Assembly: GCA_013814015.1 (NCBI GenBank) | Contig: JACCQS010000476.1 | Coordinates: 1 to 9,009 of the forward strand | DNA: 9,009 nucleotides | Source: Geodermatophilaceae bacterium | GTDB taxonomy: Bacteria > Actinomycetota > Actinomycetes > Mycobacteriales > Geodermatophilaceae | Direction: 5' to 3' | Made by a program: the position numbers and the translations under genes | Part shown: positions 1-4,924 of the stretch, in pieces | Numbering within the stretch: position 1 is the stretch's first letter | How the letters are laid out: every line of letters starts with the position of its first letter | The notes under the pieces: generated by a model | Databases searched by the model: none | The model's input: the letters and a program-made list of their open reading frames with translations, nothing else | What the model was told of the DNA's origin: nothing

Positions 1-609
1 ATCTTCGTCCAGACGGTGATCTTCGGCAGCACGATCACCGGTGCGAGCCTGGCCGAGGACTTGCAGAAGGGTCTGATCGAGAGATTTCGATCCTTGCCGA
101 TGGCTCGATCCGCGGTCGTGGTCGGACGAACGTTTGCCGATCTGGGAACAAACGTCATCACGATCGTGGTGATGGCCCTGACCGGCCTGTTGGTCGGCTG
201 GCGGATCCGCTCCTCGGTCCTGGAGGCGCTCGCCGGCTTTGCCATGCTGTTGGTGTTCGGCTTCGCCATCTCCTGGATGTTCGCGCTGGTCGGCCTACTG
301 GTCAGGACACCTGAGGTGGTCAACAACGCCGGGTTCATCGTGATCTTTCCGCTCACCTTCATCGCCAACACGTTCGTGCCTACCGAGGGCTTCCCCACCG
401 TCCTGCGGGTGTTCGCCGACTGGAATCCGGTCTCATCAGTGGCCCAGGCAACCCGGGAACTGTTTGGTAACACGAGCCTCGAGCTACCGGTGCCGGACGT
501 GTGGGCACTGCAGAACCCGGTGCTCTACACGTTCCTCTGGGCTGGGCTCATCCTGGCGATCTTCGTCCCGCTGTCGATCCGGCAGTACGTGAAGGCGGCC
601 GGACGATAG
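1..609 (+). CDS. ABC-2 type transporter permease, DrrB-like, C-terminal 202 residues (5' end outside the window)
   Basis: The frame is open from base 1, so the true start lies to the left of the window. The product is the membrane-spanning subunit of an ABC exporter of the ABC-2/DrrB type, which pairs with a separate ATPase normally encoded just upstream. The segment EDLQKGLIERFRSLPMARSA is the cytosolic coupling region typical of the family (short acidic helix, then R-S-L-P). It is followed by four or five hydrophobic stretches, including VITIVVMALTGLLVGW, FAMLLVFGFAISWMFALVGL and a last one near the C-terminus (LYTFLWAGLILAIFVPLSI). The P-T-E-G-F-P and W-N-P-V-S-S motifs before the last helix are also usual in DrrB-like permeases. 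The substrate cannot be read from the sequence; lipids, glycans and drugs are all known for the family. The gene ends in TAG and converges on the RNHCP gene. Confidence 0.9.
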   Translation: MFVQTVIFGSTITGASLAEDLQKGLIERFRSLPMARSAVVVGRTFADLGTNVITIVVMALTGLLVGWRIRSSVLEALAGFAMLLVFGFAISWMFALVGLLVRTPEVVNNAGFIVIFPLTFIANTFVPTEGFPTVLRVFADWNPVSSVAQATRELFGNTSLELPVPDVWALQNPVLYTFLWAGLILAIFVPLSIRQYVKAAGR

Positions 610-640
610 GGGTGACCAGGATCCATCGGGACGGGACTGA

Positions 641-670
641 CTCGAGCTGCCGGAGGAGGACCGGCTAGAG
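641..670. terminator. possible bidirectional hairpin between convergent genes
   Basis: GCCGG (649-653) and CCGGC (661-665) form a perfect 5-bp stem around a 7-base loop (AGGAGGA). The flanks CTCGAGCT and TAGAG extend it imperfectly. It lies exactly between the permease stop and the stop of the minus-strand RNHCP gene, where a shared terminator would be expected. There is no T-tract on either strand, so intrinsic termination is uncertain. Confidence 0.3.
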
Positions 671-979
671 CCAGCGGAGCGCCAGCAGCTCGTCGAGGTC
701 ATCGGGCGCCCGTCCCTCGCGGACCACCCGATTGGGCTGGCGCTGACCGCAGATGACGCAGCGATGCACGATCTGCCAGCCCTTCCCGCCCTTGTCGACC
801 AGCCCGGTCGGTTCCATCAGGCCGGCGCAGCTCGAGGAGCGGTCTCCGGGTCTGACGTCGACATGCCGGGACCACAGGCAGTGCGGGCAGTGGTTGCGGT
901 AGTGCCCATCTGTGCTGGCCGGGACATCGGCCCCACACCGGCCGCAGCCAAACGGCGTGTTCTGCTCAGCCCGCGACAT
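665..979 (-). CDS. RNHCP domain-containing zinc-binding protein (104 aa)
   Basis: This small cysteine-rich protein contains the signature of the RNHCP family (named for the motif Arg-Asn-His-Cys-Pro), here R28-N29-H30-C31-P32 in HYRNHCPHCLWSRHVD. Cysteine pairs C12/C15, C31/C34 and C74/C77, with a further C51, suggest two zinc-ribbon-like sites. The family has no established biochemical role; nucleic-acid or protein binding is only inferred from the fold type. The length agrees with family members, which are about 90-120 residues and begin within a few residues of the first Cys pair, so the ATG at 979 is the natural start. The gene is divergent from the Lrp/AsnC-type regulator, and the operator-like palindromes between them could serve both genes. 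Confidence 0.85.
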   Translation of the reverse strand: MSRAEQNTPFGCGRCGADVPASTDGHYRNHCPHCLWSRHVDVRPGDRSSSCAGLMEPTGLVDKGGKGWQIVHRCVICGQRQPNRVVREGRAPDDLDELLALRWL

Positions 980-1002
980 GTCCGCCGCGCTGCCGTCCGC
1001 AC

Positions 1003-1059
1003 GATGTCGCCGGGTTGCCGGTAACCCGCCCGGGGAGTTGCCGGCAAACCAGCGACATC
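1003..1059. promoter_or_regulatory. symmetric operator-like array between RNHCP gene and Lrp/AsnC-type gene
   Basis: Two palindromes lie inside a larger inverted repeat. Palindrome 1 is GGGTTGCCGGTAACCC (1012-1027), symmetric except for one base pair. Palindrome 2 is TTGCCGGCAA (1038-1047), perfect. They share the core GTTGCCGG, and their centres are 23 bp apart, about two helical turns. Both lie inside a perfect 8-bp inverted repeat, GATGTCGC (1003-1010) and GCGACATC (1052-1059). Proteins of the Lrp/AsnC family bind as multimers to phased palindromic sites and often control their own gene and the divergent one. Assigning this array to the adjacent regulator is an inference from position and symmetry. 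Confidence 0.6.
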
Positions 1060-1101
1060 AGGTGAGGACCTTTCTGCCGGGCATCGGTCAGGATGTTCCT
1101 C

Positions 1102-1611
1102 ATGAGTATCGACGGTCTGGATGCGCGGCTGATCCGCCTGCTCACCGAGGAGCCGCGGATCGGCGTCCTAGAGGCATCCCGCCGCCTCGGAGTAGCCCGC
1201 GGAACGGCGCAGGCCCGTTTGGACCGACTGCAACGGACCGGCGTGATCATCGGTTTCGGCCCCGAAGTGGACCCCGCGGCCCTCGGGTTCACCGTGATGG
1301 CCTTCGCCACCGTGCAGATTCGGCAGGGCAGGGGACCGATCGTCGCGCAACACCTGGCTGGCATCGAGGAGGTTCTCGAAGTGCACACGATCACCGGCGA
1401 TGCGGACATGCTGGCCAGGATCGTCGCGCGTTCGCACAATGACCTGCAAGAGGTCATCGACCGGCTCGTAGCCCATCCCGACATCGTGCGCACCTCGACC
1501 AACATCGCGCTGACCGCACACGTCCGTTATCGAACCGACGGGCTGCTGCGACGGGCCACCGCAGCCGAGAGAGCGGGAGCAGGCGGACTCAACGCGCGGA
1601 TCGAGTGCTGA
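1102..1611 (+). CDS. Lrp/AsnC family transcriptional regulator (169 aa)
   Basis: This is a DNA-binding regulator with an N-terminal winged helix-turn-helix (about residues 4-52). The recognition region RRLGVARGTAQARLDRLQRT follows the first helix, DARLIRLLTEEPRIG. The C-terminal RAM/AsnC ligand-binding domain spans about residues 62-140 and contains the family's conserved Gly-Asp turn (G99-D100 in TITGDADMLARI). Such proteins form dimers to octamers and respond to amino acids or related metabolites; the effector here is unknown. I chose ATG 1102 because AGGA at 1090-1093 lies 8 nt upstream and the protein then begins MSIDGLDARL, a usual family N-terminus. ATG 1093 would add only MFL. The gene is divergent from the RNHCP gene and 69 nt upstream of a kinase-like gene on the same strand, which is a possible target. 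Confidence 0.92.
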   Translation: MSIDGLDARLIRLLTEEPRIGVLEASRRLGVARGTAQARLDRLQRTGVIIGFGPEVDPAALGFTVMAFATVQIRQGRGPIVAQHLAGIEEVLEVHTITGDADMLARIVARSHNDLQEVIDRLVAHPDIVRTSTNIALTAHVRYRTDGLLRRATAAERAGAGGLNARIEC

Positions 1612-1630
1612 GCGCAGCGAGTTGATCGAG

Positions 1631-1684
1631 AGGAGGATCGGAATCAACATCAGCCGGTGGTTGCATGCGAAAGTGCACTCATGA
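1631..1684 (+). promoter_or_regulatory. unpaired strong Shine-Dalgarno and possible 13-codon leader ORF before the kinase-like gene
   Basis: A near-perfect AGGAGG (1631-1636) has no ATG, GTG or TTG at normal spacing. The downstream gene's candidate starts lie 20 nt (GTG 1657) and 44 nt (ATG 1681) beyond it. Six bases after AGGAGG is an ATC (1643) that opens 13 codons ending in TGA 1682-1684. That TGA overlaps ATG 1681 as ATGA, the geometry of translational coupling. Use of AUC as a start is rare, so this is only a possibility. The ribosome binding site may instead be a remnant of an older start. Confidence 0.25.
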
Positions 1685-2949
1685 CAGCGGGAGCGCCTGG
1701 CCACTGGGCCGGACATCCGCTTCTCGACACCGTGGCGAGCCTGTGGCCGACCGCACGGGTGTCCATCGCGCCGGGGCGACGGGGTCCGGGTGCCAAGGAG
1801 TTGATCTACGTCCCCAACTCCGACGATCCGCGGCTGTTGGTGCCGGCGGGTCATCGACGTGCTTCGGCTGCGGCACTGCTGCGGTTCAACCACTACCTGC
1901 CGATCAGGGATCGGCTTCGTCGGATGGCCGCCGCCGGCGGGCTACGGATGGGCGCCGAACGCCTGCTCGCACACCGCATCGCTGTTGTGGAAAGCGACGT
2001 CGCACCCGACTCGATCGAGACCTACCTTTCCGAGGTCTTGGGACAGGAGGTCGTCGTCAGTCTCGGCATCGGACTCAGCCGCGCCTCCCAGAAGCCGGTG
2101 CTCCAGGCCTTCCATCCCTCCGGGGGTTGTCTGGCATTCGTGAAGATCGGCGACTCCGGGCCGACCCGTGATCTGGTCGGCAAGGAGGCCGATGCGTTAC
2201 GCCTGATCGGCAGGGTCCGGTGGTCATTGATGTCGGTTCCGAAGCTGATCCATGTCGGTTCATGGCACTCCTTCGAAGTCCTGGTGATGTCCCCCCTGCC
2301 GGTCCGGGCCAGGCCTGCCTTTCGGCGACCGGTCCCCGTTCCACCGGCCAAAGCGATGCGGGAACTCGCCCGCGCCTTTGCCAAGGGCAACCAGTTGGTA
2401 GCCACCAGCGGGCTGATTTCGCGACTCCGAGCCAGCGTTCCCCGCACAGCTGATGAGGCGACGGCGACGACGTACAGCGACGCCTTGGACCTGATCCAGG
2501 CCCGCTATCCGCATGCAGTGCTGGACTACGCGGCTTGGCATGGAGATTGGTCGCCGTGGAACATGGCGTGGAGACGCCGCCGGGTTCAACTGTGGGACTG
2601 GGAGCGGTTCGAGACCGGTGTACCGGTTGGGATGGACCGACTGCACTATGTCTTGAGCGCGCTGGCCCGTACCGAAGGGTTCACCGCCCCCACGATCGTG
2701 CGCGCGCTAGCCCTTCCGACAGCCCGCGAATACGTTCGCCCGACCCAACAGGACGTCCTCGCGCTGGTCTATCTCGCCACGATCGTGAATCGATACCTGA
2801 CCGGCTCGCACCACGGGAATGCCAGCCCGGTCCAGGCACGTGCGGCTGCGGCGCTGGAGGCGTTGTCCTGGCTGAGCCGCAAACCTGGGGCGCTGCACAC
2901 GTCCGGCTCCGGGCCCGGGCCAACCGACCAGGTCGGAAAAGGCGACTAG
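1681..2949 (+). CDS. uncharacterised protein with aminoglycoside-phosphotransferase-type kinase fold (422 aa)
   Basis: The C-terminal half has the hallmarks of the APH/choline-kinase superfamily. There is an N-lobe Lys in AFVKIGDSG (K155), a following helix Glu in GKEADALRL (E169), the catalytic loop HGDWSPWN (H287-G288-D289, N294) and the metal-binding segment LWDWERF (D306, E308). All expected catalytic positions are present, so it is probably an active small-molecule kinase; its substrate is unknown. Residues 1-140 resemble no domain I recognise. There is no signal peptide or membrane segment. The start is uncertain: ATG 1681 and GTG 1657 (8 residues longer) both lack a properly spaced ribosome binding site, and I took the ATG. 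The gene follows the Lrp-type regulator by 69 nt and is likely co-transcribed with it. Its TAG stop overlaps the greA stop on the other strand. Confidence 0.75.
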   Translation: MTAGAPGHWAGHPLLDTVASLWPTARVSIAPGRRGPGAKELIYVPNSDDPRLLVPAGHRRASAAALLRFNHYLPIRDRLRRMAAAGGLRMGAERLLAHRIAVVESDVAPDSIETYLSEVLGQEVVVSLGIGLSRASQKPVLQAFHPSGGCLAFVKIGDSGPTRDLVGKEADALRLIGRVRWSLMSVPKLIHVGSWHSFEVLVMSPLPVRARPAFRRPVPVPPAKAMRELARAFAKGNQLVATSGLISRLRASVPRTADEATATTYSDALDLIQARYPHAVLDYAAWHGDWSPWNMAWRRRRVQLWDWERFETGVPVGMDRLHYVLSALARTEGFTAPTIVRALALPTAREYVRPTQQDVLALVYLATIVNRYLTGSHHGNASPVQARAAAALEALSWLSRKPGALHTSGSGPGPTDQVGKGD

Positions 2950-3455
2950 ATCCGGAAGATCTCCAGGGCCACGATCTCGACCTCCACCTTGTTGCCATTG
3001 GGAGCTGGGTAGATCACCGTCTGGCCGACCTTCTTGCCCAGGATCGCCGTTCCCAATGCCGATTCCGGCGAGTACACGGTCAGATCGGTTGTTCCGCCGA
3101 TTTCGCGCGAGCCCAACAGAAACTTCTCGGTGTCATCGTCGCCGACGAACTTCACGGTCACGACTGTTCCCAGCGCGGCTACCTCGGCGTGGTCGGGTGG
3201 GTCGCCGACCTCGGCGTTGTTCAACAGGTCGCTGAGCTGACGGATCCGAGCTTCAGCCTTGCCCTGCTCCTCCTTGGCAGCGTGGTAGCCACCGTTTTCC
3301 TTCAGGTCGCCCTCCTCGCGGCGTGCGTTGATCTCCGCGCTCATCTCGGGACGCGCGGCGATGAGCTTGTCCAGTTCGGCGCGCAGCCGGTCATGGGCCT
3401 CCTGGGTCAACCAGGTGGTCTGCTCAGACATGGGCTGGGCGGTGGCGCTGGACAC
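2946..3455 (-). CDS. greA: transcription elongation factor GreA (169 aa)
   Basis: GreA enters the secondary channel of RNA polymerase and stimulates cleavage of the nascent transcript in backtracked complexes. The N-terminal coiled-coil hairpin (about residues 15-85) carries the conserved tip GDLKENGGYHAAKEEQG, with acidic residues D50 and E53 matching the catalytic pair of Escherichia coli GreA (D41, E44). The C-terminal FKBP-like domain includes LGTVVTVKF and the conserved end SPESALGTAILGKKVGQTV. The length fits actinobacterial GreA. The start is GTG at 3455, supported by GAGGAG 8 nt upstream (plus-strand 3464-3469). An internal Met at residue 9 (MSEQTTWLT) is an alternative. The gene is divergent from mca, as in Mycobacterium tuberculosis, but without the usual small membrane-protein gene between them. 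Confidence 0.97.
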   Translation of the reverse strand: MSSATAQPMSEQTTWLTQEAHDRLRAELDKLIAARPEMSAEINARREEGDLKENGGYHAAKEEQGKAEARIRQLSDLLNNAEVGDPPDHAEVAALGTVVTVKFVGDDDTEKFLLGSREIGGTTDLTVYSPESALGTAILGKKVGQTVIYPAPNGNKVEVEIVALEIFRI

Positions 3456-3463
3456 GGTAGTGG

Positions 3464-3469
3464 CTCCTC
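3464..3469 (-). promoter_or_regulatory. ribosome binding site of greA
   Basis: The minus strand reads GAGGAG followed by 8 bases and then the GTG start at 3455. This supports the GTG rather than the internal ATG eight codons later. Confidence 0.7.
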
Positions 3470-3515
3470 AACTGCGGATATGTGCTGGTAACCGCGCGAA
3501 TGACGGCACGGGAGA

Positions 3516-3533
3516 CGGTGCGGATGCGCACCG
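3516..3533. repeat. inverted repeat in the greA-mca intergenic region
   Basis: CGGTGCG and CGCACCG form a perfect 7-bp inverted repeat around GATG, about 60 bp upstream of greA. It could be an operator for greA or the foot of a small hairpin. No matching regulator is encoded nearby. Confidence 0.35.
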
Positions 3534-3575
3534 CGAGGGTGTGGCGACTGGCTCAGACTGCGACGCTACCGCGTT

Positions 3576-3589
3576 GCAGCCGAGGCTGC
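3576..3589. repeat. palindrome upstream of mca
   Basis: GCAGCC-GA-GGCTGC is a 14-bp perfect palindrome with a 2-base centre. It ends 37 bp before the mca GTG and just upstream of the putative mca promoter, which is the position of an operator. No cognate regulator is visible. Confidence 0.35.
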
Positions 3590-3593
3590 CGCA

Positions 3594-3626
3594 TTGCCGG
3601 ATTGCAGCATTGGTCATGATAGAGAG
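3594..3626 (+). promoter_or_regulatory. possible leaderless promoter of mca
   Basis: A CATGAT box (3615-3620; 4 of 6 bases match TATAAT, including the important second A and last T) is followed by exactly 6 bases and then the GTG start at 3627. A TTGCCG box (3594-3599) lies 15 bp upstream of it. No Shine-Dalgarno sequence has usable spacing, because AGAGAG abuts the GTG. Leaderless transcripts are common in Actinobacteria, which makes this reading reasonable but unproven. Confidence 0.35.
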
Positions 3627-4526
3627 GTGAGTACGACCCTGCATGATCCCGGTAGGCCGCTGAGGCTGATGGCCGTGCACGCACATCCAGACGACGAATC
3701 GAGTAAGGGCGCTGCCACGATGGCCCGCTATGTCCGCGAAGGTGTGGACGTACTCGTGGTGACCTGCACCGGCGGTGAGCGTGGATCGATTCTCAATCCG
3801 GCGATGGACCGCCCCGATGTGCTCGCCGATATCACCAATATTCGGGCCGCGGAGATGGACCGCGCACGAGAGATTCTAGGCGTCTCACAGGCCTGGCTCG
3901 GGTTCGTCGACTCCGGTCTCCCGGAGGGTGATCCGCTACCGGACCTGCCGCCGGGCTGCTTCGCGTTGATGCCGACCGAGGCAGCTGCGGCTCCGCTGGT
4001 GGCGTTGATCAGGTCCTTTCGCCCGCACGTAATCACGACCTACGACGAAAAAGGTGGCTACCCCCACCCGGATCACATCAAGACCCACGAGGTCTCGATG
4101 GTTGCCTTCGACGCTGCTGGCGACCCGGAGCGCTATCCCGACGCAGGTGATCCATGGCAGCCGAGCAAGTTGTACTTCCACATGACCTTCACCCGGGTCC
4201 GGCTGATGGCCATCCATGAGGCGTTGCTGGCCAGGGGTGCTGAATCTCCGTACGCCGAGTGGCTCGAGACGTGGGACGAGACCGACGACAACTCCACCCG
4301 GGTCACGACTCGGGTCCCGTGCGCCGACTGGTTCGAGGTACGTGACCAAGCGCTGATCGCTCACGCAACCCAAGTGGACCCGCTGGGTCGGTGGTTCTCC
4401 ATCCCGCTGGATCTACAGCGCGAGATATGGCCCACCGAGGACTACGAGCTGGTGCGCAGCCTGGTCGACAGTCCGGTGCCCGAGGACGACCTGTTCGCCG
4501 GCCTGCGGGAAACGGTCTCCGCATGA
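3627..4526 (+). CDS. mca: mycothiol S-conjugate amidase (299 aa)
   Basis: Mca is a zinc-dependent amidase of the LmbE/PIG-L family. It cleaves mycothiol S-conjugates of electrophiles and antibiotics into an exported mercapturic acid plus GlcN-Ins, which is recycled to mycothiol. The metal site is visible as AHPDDE (H20, D22, D23) and YPHPDH (H147, D149, H150). The segment following the first motif, SSKGAATMARYV, and the C-terminal segment LQREIWPTEDYEL are typical of Mca rather than of the deacetylase MshB. The length is normal. I chose GTG 3627 because the family begins about a dozen residues before the first strand (RLMAVHAHPDD). The TTG at 3594 would add 11 unconserved residues. The 3' end overlaps the next gene by 4 bp (ATGA). 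Confidence 0.95.
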   Translation: MSTTLHDPGRPLRLMAVHAHPDDESSKGAATMARYVREGVDVLVVTCTGGERGSILNPAMDRPDVLADITNIRAAEMDRAREILGVSQAWLGFVDSGLPEGDPLPDLPPGCFALMPTEAAAAPLVALIRSFRPHVITTYDEKGGYPHPDHIKTHEVSMVAFDAAGDPERYPDAGDPWQPSKLYFHMTFTRVRLMAIHEALLARGAESPYAEWLETWDETDDNSTRVTTRVPCADWFEVRDQALIAHATQVDPLGRWFSIPLDLQREIWPTEDYELVRSLVDSPVPEDDLFAGLRETVSA

Positions 4527-4834
4527 CCGATCAGATCTTCGAGGCCAGCGCAGTGCTTGCGGCTGAGGAGGACATCGGCAAGGCCGGGCCGGTCGGGTTG
4601 TTCCTGATCCTGAGCCTTTTGATCGTGGTGTTCTTGCTGGGCCGCTCCATGCGGACCCACCTGCGCCGGGTGCCGCTCGAGTTCCCCGACAAGACATCAG
4701 CGCCTTCCGATCCGCCCAGCGCACCCGTGGACGGGGCCGTGCTGGAGGGAGAGATCGTGGACGGGCCGAACCAGCGCGGTGCTACCGGCCAACCCCGACA
4801 ACGACCCGACACACCTCGCCCCAACCCGGGCTGA
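4523..4834 (+). CDS. small single-pass membrane protein downstream of mca (103 aa)
   Basis: ATG 4523 overlaps the mca stop (ATGA), so translation is probably coupled. A short N-terminus precedes one membrane helix (about residues 24-40, VGLFLILSLLIVVFLLG). A basic stretch (RSMRTHLRRVP) then suggests the rest is cytoplasmic by the positive-inside rule. The tail, about 60 residues, is rich in Pro, Asp and Gly and looks disordered. Small membrane proteins of this layout follow mca in many actinobacteria (position of Rv1083 in M. tuberculosis). Their function is not known; a link to mycothiol-conjugate detoxification is inferred only from conserved neighbourhood and coupling. Confidence 0.8.
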   Translation: MTDQIFEASAVLAAEEDIGKAGPVGLFLILSLLIVVFLLGRSMRTHLRRVPLEFPDKTSAPSDPPSAPVDGAVLEGEIVDGPNQRGATGQPRQRPDTPRPNPG

Positions 4835-4841
4835 ACAACAC

Positions 4842-4871
4842 CGCTCGTCGCTACCCTCGACGCGACAAGCG
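4842..4871 (+). promoter_or_regulatory. hairpin in the leader of the MFS fusion gene
   Basis: CGCTCGTCGC (4842-4851) can pair with GCGACAAGCG (4862-4871) as a 10-bp stem with one C-A mismatch and a 10-base loop. The right foot touches the GAGGAG ribosome binding site (4871-4876). It could modulate translation of the fusion gene or attenuate read-through from the mca operon. There is no T-tract, so a simple intrinsic terminator is unlikely. Confidence 0.4.
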
Positions 4872-4885
4872 AGGAGCGCACCATC
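4871..4885 (+). promoter_or_regulatory. strong ribosome binding site followed by in-frame ATC
   Basis: GAGGAG (4871-4876) is followed after 6 bases by ATC (4883-4885), in frame with the downstream fusion protein. No ATG, GTG or TTG lies at usable spacing. If the AUC is used, the protein gains 14 residues (MDVAARGPRRDNAV) before the GTG at 4925. That GTG has only a weak GGGA 10 bases upstream. Confidence 0.35.
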
Positions 4886-4924
4886 GACGTAGCTGCGAGA
4901 GGCCCACGACGGGACAACGCCGTC

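Noticed and set aside
966..1505. 179-codon minus-strand frame opposite the Lrp/AsnC-type gene
   Set aside because: Ser/Arg/Thr-rich shadow translation with no motif; the plus-strand regulator is unambiguous.
2924..2936. CCGACC-A-GGTCGG as terminator at the kinase/greA junction
   Set aside because: The loop would be one base, it lies inside the coding sequence, and it is followed by AAAA rather than T residues on the plus strand.
2535..3491. 318-codon plus-strand frame spanning the kinase 3' end and the antisense of greA
   Set aside because: It has no domain and covers two convincing genes on opposite strands, so it is a composition artefact.
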